From the NCBI GenBank assembly GCA_005405945.1, contig BJHW01000001.1, positions 9,169,451 to 9,233,450 of the forward strand: DNA of 64,000 nucleotides, in the 5' to 3' direction. The notes under the pieces are model-generated. The model did not search any database and was not told the DNA's origin. It was given only the letters and a program-made list of their open reading frames with translations. Below are positions 33,701-43,900 of the stretch, one piece after another (position 1 is the stretch's first letter; the number at the start of each line of letters is the position of its first letter). The position numbers were made by a program, and so were the translations under genes. The DNA is from Streptomyces violaceusniger. Lineage in GTDB: Bacteria > Actinomycetota > Actinomycetes > Streptomycetales > Streptomycetaceae.

Positions 33701-35260
33701 TGCTGGATGGTGGTTTGGGGTGGGTGCCCCCGGGTGTGGTGGGTGAGTTGTACATAGCCGGTACCGGGTTGGCGCGGGGGTATGCGGGGCGTGGCGGGTT
33801 GACGGCGGAACGGTTTGTGGCGTGTCCGTTCGCCGGGCCCGGGGGCGGATGTACCGGACCGGGGATCTGGTGCGGTGGCGGGTGGACGGGCGGCTGGAGT
33901 TCGTGGGCCGGGTGGACGATCAGGTCAAGGTGCGGGGTTTCCGTATCGAGCTGGGGGAGGTGGAGGCGGCGCTGGCGTCGCATCCGCAGGTGGCGCGGGC
34001 CGCCGTGATGGTCCGTGAGGACCGGCCGGGTGACCGGCGGCTGACCGGCTATGCCGTACCGGTGGCCGGGTCGCGTCCGGTGGGCGCGGAGTTGCGTGAG
34101 TTCCTGGCGGGTGTGGTGCCGGAGCATATGGTGCCGTCGGCCGTTGTCGTGCTGGAGCAGTTGCCGCTGACGGCGAATGGGAAGCTGGACCGCAAGGCGC
34201 TGCCCGCCCCGGACTACACCCCCACCCCGGGCGCGCACCGGCCACTCCCGCGGAAGAGGCGTTGTGCGGGTTGTTCGCCCAGGTGCTGGGCCTGCCCGAA
34301 GTCCCCGCCGACGCCGACTTCTTCGCGTTGGGCGGCCATTCCCTGCTCGCCATGCGCCTCATGGGCCGGTTGCGCGCCGAGACCGGTGCCCGTCTGGGCA
34401 TGCAGGCCCTGTTCCAGGCCCCCTCCCCGGCTCGGCTCGCTCGCCTCCTGGACGACGGGGAAAGCTCACACGACTTCGACACCATCCTGGCCATCAGGTC
34501 CGAGCCGGACACACCCAAGCTGTTCTGTGTGCATCCGGCGAGTGGCATCGGTTGGTCCTACCAGGCGCTGGCCGGACACGCGGTCGGCAGCTTCTCCCTC
34601 TACGCCCTTCAGGCCCGTGGCCTCGATGTGTCGCGGGAGGCGGCGGCGAGCATCGAGGAGATGGCGGACGACTACGTGGCCACGATGAGGTCGATCCAGC
34701 CCTCGGGGCCGTACAACCTCCTGGGCTGGTCCTTCGGCGGAATGGTGGCGCACGCCATGGCCGCGCGCCTCGAGGCCATGGGGGAACGGGTCGACCGGCT
34801 GTTCCTCCTGGACGCGTATCCCTTCGAGCGGCAGAGCGCCGAACCGCTCTGGTGCCCGTCCCGCAGGGAAGTGGTCGAGGACCTGCTGAGGGTCGCCCGT
34901 AACCAGTACGACCCGGTGGAGGACGACGGGCTGTGGCGGCCACCTCCCCTCGGGACCGAGGTCAGCGAAGAGCACGTGGACGGCATCTACCGGGCCTACC
35001 AGACGAACCTCGACATGATGGCGCGCCACACCCCTCCCGTCCTCAAAGGCGACATCGTCCTCGTGCGTGCGGCGATACCGGAGAGCGACGCGAGGACGGG
35101 CGACCCCCTGGATTGGCGACCGTACGTGGAAGGGGACATCAGGATCGTCGACATCGACTGCACCCACTCCGAGATGCTCGACACCGCGGCGGCGAACGAG
35201 ATCGGCACCGTCGTCGCTCGCGATGTCAGAGCCCGTGGAGCACGGGGAGCACAGGAGTGA
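18711..35260 (+). CDS. NRPS C: C-A-T / C-A-nMT-T / C-A-T-E / C-A-T-TE terminating synthetase
   Basis: Four-module synthetase of about 5521 residues after repair, ending in a type I thioesterase that releases the product. Approximate residues: C1 10-445, A1 460-960, T1 975-1040, C2 1085-1525, A2 with nMT 1540-2530, T2 2545-2610, C3 2630-3090, A3 3110-3620, T3 3635-3700, E 3710-4205, C4 4215-4655, A4 4670-5165, T4 5185-5250, TE 5260-5510. The ATG at 18711 follows a G-rich ribosome site and leads straight into C1, so an upstream synthetase must feed it. About sixteen single-base losses break the frame (near 19488, 19530, 21163, 21222, 22110, 22230, 22615, 24664, 29143, 31485, 31614, 31940, 33247, 33281, 33843, 34228); every one shifts the frame the same way and their sum restores one frame. 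It is convergent with the regulator, stops 9 bp apart. Confidence 0.92.
18738..21830 (+). other. NRPS C module 1: C-A(Gly)-T
   Basis: C domain (LTPLQEGLLFHAVYDD; NHHILLDGWS), A domain (YTSGSTGAPKG; FDIAALEVF; VMQATPTLW; VLAGGEVLP; NLYGPTECTIW) and T domain FFALGGDSIMSIQL. Pocket by eye: D-I-L-Q-L-G-L-I-W, which with the invariant Lys is the textbook glycine code. From mid-C to T the DNA is nearly identical to module 4. Four frame losses lie near 19488, 19530, 21163 and 21222. Confidence 0.85.
19280..21620. repeat. Long duplicated block, copy 1 (C-A of NRPS C module 1)
   Basis: Near-identical to 31890-34235, interrupted by short divergent patches (19790-19830, 20040-20095 and around 20390-20520). 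G/T-rich on the top (coding) strand. Confidence 0.82.
21863..21889. repeat. 9-bp tandem repeat in the T1-C2 linker of NRPS C
   Basis: Three units of ACGGACACC encode Thr-Asp-Thr repeats between T1 and C2. Short, in frame, in a linker. Confidence 0.7.
24835..24894. repeat. 12-bp tandem repeat at the start of the methyltransferase of NRPS C
   Basis: Four exact units of TCCACCGGCGCC (24835-24882) and a fifth degenerate one. They encode a Ser-Thr-Gly-Ala repeat between the entry helix (SFYESLYGDRPATAL) and DFIGWDSSYD. The methyltransferases of NRPS A and B lack it. Confidence 0.85.
25861..25932. repeat. 18-bp tandem repeat in the linker after the methyltransferase of NRPS C
   Basis: Four units of GGCACCACAAAGACACCC (the last with one change), encoding Gly-Thr-Thr-Lys-Thr-Pro. 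They lie in the flexible segment between the methyltransferase and the return to the A-domain C-terminal part. In frame and likely to vary in copy number. Confidence 0.88.
26590..31330 (+). other. NRPS C module 3: C-A(Thr)-T-E
   Basis: Classical LCL C domain (LSYAQWRLWFM; LHHIAADGWS), A domain (YTSGSTGSPKG; FDFSVWEIWG; VLSQTTSAL; VILGGEAL; NMYGITETTVH), T domain FFALGGDSIMSIQL and E domain (LLAHHLVMDGVSWRVL; VNVEGHGRE; TRTIGWFTSMYP; FNYLGRYTG). Pocket by eye: D-F-W-S-I-G-M-V-H, a threonine code, so a D-configured (D-allo-Thr) unit is predicted. Most of this module has ordinary GC-rich codon use and only one frame loss (near 29143), sitting in the one skewed patch. Confidence 0.87.
31350..34450 (+). 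other. NRPS C module 4: C-A(Gly)-T
   Basis: C domain (LTPLQEGLLFH; NHHILLDGWS), A domain with the same glycine pocket as module 1 (D-I-L-Q-L-G-L-I-W), and T domain FFALGGHSLLAM. It carries seven of the sixteen frame losses of this gene (near 31485, 31614, 31940, 33247, 33281, 33843, 34228). Several are exposed by comparison with module 1, for example GGGG at 20614 against GGG at 33247. Confidence 0.85.
31890..34235. repeat. Long duplicated block, copy 2 (C-A of NRPS C module 4)
   Basis: Partner of 19280-21620. A shorter segment covering the start of the C domain (GAGGGGTTGCTGTTCCACGC onward) recurs three times, near 18758, 21996 and 31379. The A8-T part (21230-21800) recurs at 29210-29790 and in part at 33850-34230. 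Confidence 0.82.
34480..35260 (+). other. Type I thioesterase domain at the end of NRPS C
   Basis: Alpha/beta-hydrolase releasing domain. Visible: FCVHPASGIGWSY oxyanion region, nucleophile elbow LLGWSFGGMV (Ser), FLLDAYPF with the likely Asp, and DCTHSEML with the catalytic His. It hydrolyses or cyclises the finished chain. Its position makes NRPS C the last NRPS to act, whatever the gene order. Confidence 0.92.
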
Positions 35261-35269
35261 AGGCACAGG

Positions 35270-37284
<2,015 letters not shown>

Positions 37285-37865
37285 TGATGCCCCCGTGACG
37301 AAGATGTTCAATGGTCCATGAAAGGTGCTGCGCCGCAGCAAGAAGTGATGCGCCGCAGCAGTGGTGGCGAGAGCGCACACGCATGATGAGGCGCGCGGCG
37401 GACGTCGCGCTGAAGGCGCTGCTCAGGTCGGAGAATGCCCGGACGCCGACCCTGACGGACAGATGGACGGCGGCATGGCCGACATCATGCCGAAAGCGGC
37501 ACTGGCGCACTTTCGTAAGGACCGCCCGACAGCCACTGGTCCCTGGCTGTGGCGGAAAAGGGCCGCCTTCATCTCTGGTGAGACTTCATTACTGGCACTG
37601 CACACCGCAGCAACCTCCCCGTTAACGCAGCCCCGACAATCATTCTGCCGTCCCGCGCCGCCTCGGCGCCGTCTCAAGATCCGAGTGGCACTGTCCTGCC
37701 ACCGGCCAGGTATGCCCGTGGATGCGTGGATGATCAGGGATCGGTGCTCCCGCGGCGGCACGGTGACTCGGCGGCACGGCGACCTGGCGGCATGCAGAAG
37801 GCGCCCCGGTCGCGCCCGCGGCCGGGCTCTCGTCGGGGCGCCTGTTCAGGCTCCTCGTGCGTCGG
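37285..37865. other. Intergenic region between regulator start and P450 end
   Basis: 581 bases without a convincing gene; the short open frames here show no family features. The part next to 37284 should hold the regulator promoter. The part next to 37866 holds the P450 terminator hairpin at 37799-37843. Confidence 0.6.
37799..37843 (-). terminator. Rho-independent-type hairpin after the P450 gene
   Basis: Perfect 10-bp arms AGGCGCCCCG (37799-37808) and CGGGGCGCCT (37834-37843), with a second small stem inside the loop (GCCCG/CGGGC). It begins 22 bp beyond the P450 stop. There is no U-tract, as is common for actinomycete terminators. Confidence 0.65.
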
Positions 37866-39074
37866 TCACCAGGTCACGGGCAGCGAGGTGAGCCCTCCCG
37901 TCAGCACGTTGTTCCTGGACACCAGCTCGTCGATCGGCACCGCGAGTCGCAGCCCGGGAAGGCGGGCGAACAGCGTCTGATAGAGCACGTCCAGCATGAC
38001 CCGGACCAGCGGGGCGCCAATGCAGTAGTGCAGGCCGTAAGCGAGCGTCATATGCGGATTCTCGTTCCGCGTGATGTCGAAACGCTCCGGCTCCCGGAAG
38101 ACACGGGGGTCACGGTTGGCCGTCTGCGGGCTGAGCGCGATCAGATCCCCCTCGGAGATCCGCGTCCCCTTGTACTCGAAATCGGTCCGGGCGTACCTGG
38201 TGATGCAGGCGTCCGAGGCCGGTGCGAACCGCAGGATCTCTTCCACGGCACGGGGAGCCAGGCCGGGATCCGCCTCCAATAGCGCCCGCTGATCCGGATT
38301 CCGCAGGAACAGCAGGGTGCCGTAGTCGGTGAACGACACACTGGTCTCGAAACCGGCGATGATCAGCGTCGATACGTACGTCTGAATGGCGTCGTCCGGC
38401 GGGAATCCCGTCTCCTGCTGCTTGAGCACCAGGTCGGTGATGACGTCGTCGGCCGGTTCGGCGCGTTTGAGCTCGATGAACTTGGCGATGTACTCACGCA
38501 TTTCCAGCATGGCGGTGACGGCGATCTGCTGGTCGCTGGTGTGGAAGGTGCCTTGCGACCAGGTGCCGAGCTGCTCACGGTCGGCGAAGGGGATGCCCAG
38601 CAGTTCGCTGATGACAAACACCGGAAGCCGCTTCGCTATCTCCTGGTGGAAATCGGCCGGCCGCGGAAGCTCCTGCAATCGGCTCAGCAGCTCGTCCACG
38701 GTCCGCTGGATCCGTGGCCGCAGGGAACGCATCCGCTGGGCACTGAACGACGGAATCAGCACCTGCCGTGCCTTGGTGTGGTCGACGACCTCGGTCTCGT
38801 ACTCGCCCCGCGGACCGCCGAGAATGACCGCCGCACTGTAGCGCGGTGCGTTCGGTGGATCGAAATGCGAGCGTCCCAAACGCGCGTCGGAGATGAGCTT
38901 CTTCACATCCTCATGCCGGGTGACCAGCCACGCCGGATCGCCGACAGGGGTGAGGACCTTGACGATGGGATCGTTCTCCCGCAGCTCGGCGAACCGGGGC
39001 GGCAGTTCCATCAGGCCGGACTGGTCGAAGGGCAGGCGCGGAATGCTCTCATCGGTGCTCTCGGCGGCAGACAT
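37866..39074 (-). CDS. Cytochrome P450 monooxygenase
   Basis: Soluble bacterial P450 of 402 residues, the usual length. Motifs: I-helix LIIAGFETSVSF with the acid/alcohol pair Glu-Thr, ExxR as EEILR, and heme-ligand loop MTLAYGLHYCIGAPLVR with the cysteine ligand. The loop is unusual: the consensus FGxGxHxCxG has Leu-Ala in place of Phe-Gly. The start ATG is preceded by AGGAG at 8 nt. It follows the ferredoxin by 45 bp in the same operon, so the ferredoxin is its likely electron donor. Next to NRPS and PKS genes the likely job is hydroxylation or another oxidation of the product or of a carrier-bound amino acid; the substrate cannot be read from sequence. Confidence 0.93.
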   Translation of the reverse strand: MSAAESTDESIPRLPFDQSGLMELPPRFAELRENDPIVKVLTPVGDPAWLVTRHEDVKKLISDARLGRSHFDPPNAPRYSAAVILGGPRGEYETEVVDHTKARQVLIPSFSAQRMRSLRPRIQRTVDELLSRLQELPRPADFHQEIAKRLPVFVISELLGIPFADREQLGTWSQGTFHTSDQQIAVTAMLEMREYIAKFIELKRAEPADDVITDLVLKQQETGFPPDDAIQTYVSTLIIAGFETSVSFTDYGTLLFLRNPDQRALLEADPGLAPRAVEEILRFAPASDACITRYARTDFEYKGTRISEGDLIALSPQTANRDPRVFREPERFDITRNENPHMTLAYGLHYCIGAPLVRVMLDVLYQTLFARLPGLRLAVPIDELVSRNNVLTGGLTSLPVTW

Positions 39075-39119
39075 GCGATGGTCTCCTATTCGGCACGGGC
39101 TCTCTTGACGCGGGCCTGT

Positions 39120-39359
39120 CTACGGTTGCTCGATGACGTGGATGCACTGCCCCGGGCACTCGTAGGCCGCCGTATCGACAGCGTCCTGGTCCTCATCGGG
39201 GACATCCGCCTGACATGTCTCGCCGCCCGGCTGGTCCAGCAGCCGGCCGTTCTGGCGCACATAGGCGAGACTGTCGTCCGCGATCGAGAACACGCGCGGT
39301 GCGGTTTCCTCGCACTGTCTGCTGTTGAGGCATCTGCTCTGGTCGATCCACACCTTCAT
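39120..39359 (-). CDS. Ferredoxin, single Fe-S cluster, P450 redox partner
   Basis: 79-residue ferredoxin that passes electrons to the P450. Cysteines: CLNSRQC (residues 10 and 16), a late ECPGQC, and an additional ETC within the central segment. The C-x5-C ... CP pattern fits the [3Fe-4S] or single [4Fe-4S] ferredoxins paired with actinomycete P450s. At 79 residues it is longer than the usual 63-70, owing to an Asp/Glu-rich insertion (DVPDEDQDAVD). Its ATG overlaps the stop of the upstream small ORF (ATGA). Confidence 0.9.
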   Translation of the reverse strand: MKVWIDQSRCLNSRQCEETAPRVFSIADDSLAYVRQNGRLLDQPGGETCQADVPDEDQDAVDTAAYECPGQCIHVIEQP

Positions 39360-39568
39360 GGCGCTTCTTTCCTGCTCAATGCCGCTCGATCTCCCAGTAC
39401 GTCCAGTGCGTCCGGTGCGCCCAGTGCGCCCAGTGCACCAGCGCTCTCCAATGCAGCAGGCGGGTCGTTTGCAGCAGACGGGTCGTTGATGCCCTGGATG
39501 GCCGCTTTACCAAAGAGAGAAGGTCGGTCCATGACAGCCCCGTAGCGGTACGCGGGCGTGCCGTTCAT
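39356..39568 (-). CDS. Small hypothetical protein, translationally coupled to ferredoxin
   Basis: 70-residue ORF that I do not recognise. In favour of it being real: GGAGGGG lies 8 nt before its ATG, and its TGA overlaps the ferredoxin ATG by the ATGA arrangement typical of coupled genes. Against: low complexity, no domain, and an Ala/Gly/Leu-rich end (GALGALGAPDALDVLG) made by a 9-bp DNA repeat. It may be a leader that supports translation of the ferredoxin. An internal ATG (MDRPSLFGKAA) is another possible start. Confidence 0.4.
   Translation of the reverse strand: MNGTPAYRYGAVMDRPSLFGKAAIQGINDPSAANDPPAALESAGALGALGAPDALDVLGDRAALSRKEAP
39396..39440. repeat. 9-bp imperfect tandem repeat in the small ORF
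   Basis: Five imperfect units of AGTGCGCCC, period 9, within the coding sequence and in frame. Confidence 0.65.
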
Positions 39569-40030
39569 TCAAGGGGCCCCTCCATGCTGCCGTGTGTCCG
39601 GCTGTCGCAACGCATGCACAAGCCAAATGGCACTCTCCTGCCATCGCCCGTGGGGCGTCATACGCCGGGAAAACCGCTGAATCCGGCCCATCCGGGCCCC
39701 TGTCCGGCTCCTTATCCGGACCCCCGGGAGGGCGCCTGGGAAGGGGGCCCGGACCCCTCGCCGCGCCGGCAACGGCACCGTGTCCGCACGACCGTGTCCG
39801 CTGATCACGACCGTCCGTGCCGCACGCACCTGTGCATCCGTGCCATGGCCACCAGTTGGCCTGTGCAGAGATGACCCTTTCTCTGGTTGGCGGATGGCTT
39901 GTAGCGTCGAAAAAGTTTTTGGGCGGAGGCTGTGAAGCGGGGGAGGGTCCGTTCATCCGAGCCCTTTCGGCTACTGGCATCGGGTACCACCGTGCGGTCG
40001 CCGGAACCGGTCATTGAAGGGATGGGGCAC
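39569..40030. promoter_or_regulatory. Divergent promoter region: P450 operon / thioesterase
   Basis: 462 bases with no credible gene. It separates the minus-strand ferredoxin-P450 operon from the plus-strand type II thioesterase. Contents: inverted repeat TCCGGGCCCC (39691-39700) with GGGGCCCGGA (39744-39753), a smaller stem GTCCGG/CCGGAC inside it, and an 11-bp direct repeat ACCGTGTCCGC at 39777-39787 and 39791-39801. I could not assign promoter boxes. Confidence 0.55.
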
Positions 40031-40783
40031 GTGGGTGCAGCCGAGGTACGCTCTGGGCGTTGGCTCCGCCGCTTTCGGAGAGGCGAGTCTCCACAAGACA
40101 TCCGACTGATCTGTTTTCCGCATGCGGGTGGCGCCGCCACCTTCTTCTTTCCCTTCGCAAGAGGGCTCAACGTATCGGCGGAAGTCCTGGCCGTTCAGTA
40201 TCCGGGCAGGCAGGACCGCCACCGGGACGCGTGCATAGACAGCGTCGAGGAAATGGCCGACCTCATCTTCGAGGATGTGCGGACTCTCGACGATCGTCCG
40301 CTGGTCTTCTTCGGGCACAGTATGGGCGCGGTGCTGGCATTCGAGGTGACGCGACGCCTCGAAGAGAAGGACGGGATCAGCCCGCGACGGCTGTTCGCAT
40401 CGGCCCGCCCGGCTCCCTCACGGCGCCGTGACGAGAAGCTGCGGACGGACGACGCCCAGCTCATAGCGGACCTCAAGGCGCTGAACGGTCCGAACTCCGG
40501 GATCTTCGCCGATGAGGACGCCCTTCGCGTCATCCTGCCCGCCATCCGCAGCGACTACAAGGCGATCGAAGGCTATGCGGTTTCTCCGGACACCAGGGTC
40601 ACATGCCCTATCTCCACCGTTATCGGTGTCTCCGATGAGCGAGTGACCTCTGATGAGGCGGAGGACTGGGGAAAGCACACCACCGGGGATTTCGAGCTGA
40701 TGATCTTTCCAGGCGGCCACTTCTACCTCACTGAGCAACTGCCCGATGTCGCCCGTTTCGTCGCCGAGCGCATCACTCAGTGA
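40031..40783 (+). CDS. Type II thioesterase (proofreading hydrolase)
   Basis: About 250 residues, standard for the family. Stand-alone alpha/beta hydrolase that clears misprimed or stalled acyl groups from carrier domains of NRPS and PKS lines. Motifs: LICFPHAGGAATFF near the N-terminus, nucleophile elbow FFGHSMGAVLAFE with the catalytic Ser, and GGHFYL with the catalytic His near the C-terminus. Start: the ATG at 40022 sits one base after GAAGGG, too close to use it as a ribosome site; the GTG at 40031 is in frame with GAAGGG 9 nt upstream, so I prefer it. It precedes PKS A by 165 bp on the same strand, so co-transcription is plausible. Confidence 0.93.
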   Translation: MGAAEVRSGRWLRRFRRGESPQDIRLICFPHAGGAATFFFPFARGLNVSAEVLAVQYPGRQDRHRDACIDSVEEMADLIFEDVRTLDDRPLVFFGHSMGAVLAFEVTRRLEEKDGISPRRLFASARPAPSRRRDEKLRTDDAQLIADLKALNGPNSGIFADEDALRVILPAIRSDYKAIEGYAVSPDTRVTCPISTVIGVSDERVTSDEAEDWGKHTTGDFELMIFPGGHFYLTEQLPDVARFVAERITQ

Positions 40784-40948
40784 ACGAATTCGGTGCGTCG
40801 GGCACCTGATTGAGACCAGAGGCCAGTTGATCCGGCCCTTTTAGCGCGACCCCTTGAGAACCTGTTGGCCGGTTTCCGGCTGGACGGCTGGCGGACTGCT
40901 GTCCACATCTGACATGGCGTAATTCCATTGGCGTTGGAAGGGTTTGCT

Positions 40949-43900
40949 GTGCGGGATAGGCGAGTACTCACGGATGCTGAGCTGCGCGATCGACTCTCTG
41001 ATGCGTCCGAAAAGCGGCAGTTCGAGATCGTGCTCGCCCTGGTGCGTGAAGAGATCGCTCAGATACTCGGCTCACGCAGCCCAGAAGACATCGCCGAGCA
41101 GGCTTCCTTCCGCTCTCTCGGCGTCTACCGGGAGAAGCGTCAGCAGCTGATCAGCAACCTCACCGAGCGTTCAGGGGTTCGCCTCCCGTCGACGGCTCTG
41201 TTCGACTATCCGAACCCGGCCGCGCTGGCGCGCTACGTGCGATCTCGGATCGTGGGCGACGTCGCTGACGCTTCCCCCGCCTCGGCCGGCGTGCCGGAGG
41301 ACGACGACGACCGGCGCGATGCCGACGACCCGATCGCCATCGTGGGTCTGGCCTGCCGCTACCCCGGCGGGGTGAGCTCCCCGATGAGCTGTGGGACGTG
41401 GTGGCGAACGGCCGGAACACCATCTCGGACTTCCCCACCGACCGCGGTTGGGACCTGGAGAACATGTTCGACCCGGACCCGGCGCATGCGGGCACCTCGT
41501 ATGTGCGAAAGGGCGGGTTCCTGCACGATGCCGCCGACTTCGACGCGGAGTTCTTCGGGATGTCGCCGCGTGAGGCGTTGGCGGTGGATCCGCAGCAGCG
41601 GTTGCTGCTGGAGACGTCATGGGAAGCGATCGAGGCTGCGGGGATCAACCCCTTGAGCTGCGCGGTACCCCGACCGGGGTCTACTTCGGCGTCATTTACA
41701 ACGACTACGCCTCGCGGCTGAGCACCTTCCCCGGCGAGCTCGAGGGGTACCTGCTCAACGGCAGCCGGCAGAGTGTGGCCTCCGGCCGCGTGGCGTATGT
41801 GCTCGGCCTTGAGGGTCCGGCGGTCTCGATGGACACTGCGTGTTCGTCGTCGTTGGTGGCCCTGCACCAGGCCAGTGCGGCGCTGCGCCGTGGTGAGTGC
41901 TCGATGGCCCTGGCCGGGGGCGTGGCGGTGATGTCGGCCCCGGGTCTCTTCCTGGAGTTCTCCCGGCAGCGCGGCATGGCGGTGGACGGGGTGTGCAAGG
42001 CGTTCGCGGACGCGGCGGACGGGACCGGGTTCAGCGAGGGCGTGGGTGTGCTGCTGCTGGAGCGGTTGTCGGATGCTCGGGCGCGGGGGCATCGGGTGTT
42101 GGCGGTGGTGCGTGGTTCGGCGGTGAATCAGGATGGGGCGTCGAATGGGTTGACGGCGCCGAATGGTCCGTCGCAGGAGCGGGTGATCCGGCAGGCGCTG
42201 GTTAACGCGCGGCTGACGACGGCGGATGTGGATGCTGTCGAGGGTCATGGGACGGGTACGACGCTGGGTGATCCGATCGAGGCCCAGGCGCTGCTGGCTA
42301 CGTATGGGCAGGGCCGGGAGGCTGGTCGTCCGTTGTGGTTGGGGTCGTTGAAGTCGAACATCGGGCACACGCAGTCGGCCGCCGGTGTGGGTGGTGTGAT
42401 CAAGATGGTCATGGCGCTGAACCGTGAGGTGTTGCCGCGCACGTTGTACGTGGACCGGCCGTCGTCGCATGTGGATTGGGATGCGGGTGCGGTTGAGTTG
42501 CTGACTGAGGAGGTGGCCTGGCCGCGTGGGGAGCGGGTGCGGCGGGCCGGTGTGTCTTCTTTCGGTGTGTCGGGGACCAATGCCCATCTCATCCTTGAGG
42601 AGGCACCGGCGGAGGAATCTGCTGGTGGGGATGTGGCGCCCGTGGTGATGCCTGCGGTGGTGCCGTGGGTGGTGTCGGGGCGTAGTGCGGGGGCGTTGGT
42701 GGCTCAGGCGGGTCGGTTGCTGGAGTATGTGCGTTTTGCTCAGGCTGATGGTGGTGGTGTGGATGTGGTGGGTGTGGGGCGTGGTCTGGTGGGTTCGCGT
42801 GCGGTGTTTGAGCATCGGGCGGTGGTTTTGGGTTCGGATGTGGAGGAGCTTGAGGCTGGGCTTGTGGGTCTGGTGCGGGGTGAGGCTGCTGGTGGTGGTG
42901 TGGTGGGTCGTGTGCGGTCGGGGGTGGGTCGGCCGGTGTTTGTTTTCCCTGGTCAGGGTGCGCAGTGGGTGGGGATGGGTGCGCGTTTGCTGGATGAGTC
43001 GGTGGTGTTTGCCGAGGGTATTGCTGAGTGTGAGCGGGTGTTGTCGGGGTGGGTGGGTTGGTCTGTGCGGGGGTGTTGCGGCAGGAGGTGGGGGCGCCGT
43101 CGTTGGAGCGGGTGGATGTGGTTCAGCCGGTGTCGTTTGCGGTGATGGTGGCTTTGGCTGGGGTGTGGCGGTCGTTTGGTGTGGAGCCGGCGGCTGTGGT
43201 GGGGCATTCCCAGGGTGAGGTGGCGGCCGCGTATGTGGCGGGTTTGTTGTCGTTGGAGGATGCGTGTCGGGTGGTGGTGTTGCGGTCGCGGTTGATCGGT
43301 GAGCGGTTGGCGGGCCGGGGCGGGATGCTGTCGGTGGCCGTGTCTCGGGATGAGGCTGTGGGGCGGATTGAGGCCGGTGTCTGGGGTGGGGTGGAGGTGG
43401 CTGCGGTCAATGGCCCTGGTTCGGTGGTGGTGGCTGGGCCTGCGGAGGCGGTGGAGCGGGTGCGGGGTGTGTGTGAGGAGCAGGGGGTGCGGGCGCGGCG
43501 GATCCCGGTGGACTACGCCTCCCATACCGCGCAGGTTGAGCAGATCCGTACAGAGTTGGCCGAGGTTCTTTGTGGCGTGAGTTGTCGGGATGGTGGCGAG
43601 CGGGTGCCGTTGCTGTCGACGGTGACTGGGCAGTGGGTGTCGCCGGGGAGATGGATGGGGGGTATTGGTTCCGGAATTTGCGGCAGCCGGTGCGTTTTGC
43701 CGAGGCGGTGGGTGCTTTGGTCGCCGAGGGTTATGGGGTTTTTGTTGAGGTGAGTGCGCATCCGGTGTTGACGGTGGGTGTGGAGGAGGTGGTGGAGGGC
43801 GCTGGTGGTCAGGCGGTGGTGACCGGCACGTTGCGCCGTGACCAGGACACGCTCAGGCAGGTCCTGACTTCCCTGGCTCAGCTGCATGTCAACGGGGTGA

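Noticed and set aside
3683..35260. NRPS genes as decayed pseudogenes
   Set aside because: Catalytic motifs are intact in all frames, the shifts are one-directional and in short runs, and paralogs show the missing bases. Decay would also give insertions, stops and lost motifs.
37423..37761. 112-codon minus-strand ORF upstream of the regulator
   Set aside because: Arg/Ser-rich, no recognised domain, no ribosome site; treated as non-coding.
39356..39568. Small ORF as an MbtH-like protein
   Set aside because: It lacks the conserved Trp residues and the NxExQYSxWP-type motif of that family.
40784..40948. Terminator between the type II thioesterase and PKS A
   Set aside because: Only a weak 5-bp stem (GCCGG-ttt-CCGGC) is visible; read-through into PKS A is as likely.
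41320..42600. KSQ-type loading ketosynthase in PKS A
   Set aside because: The active site reads DTACSSSL with Cys, so it is an extending KS.
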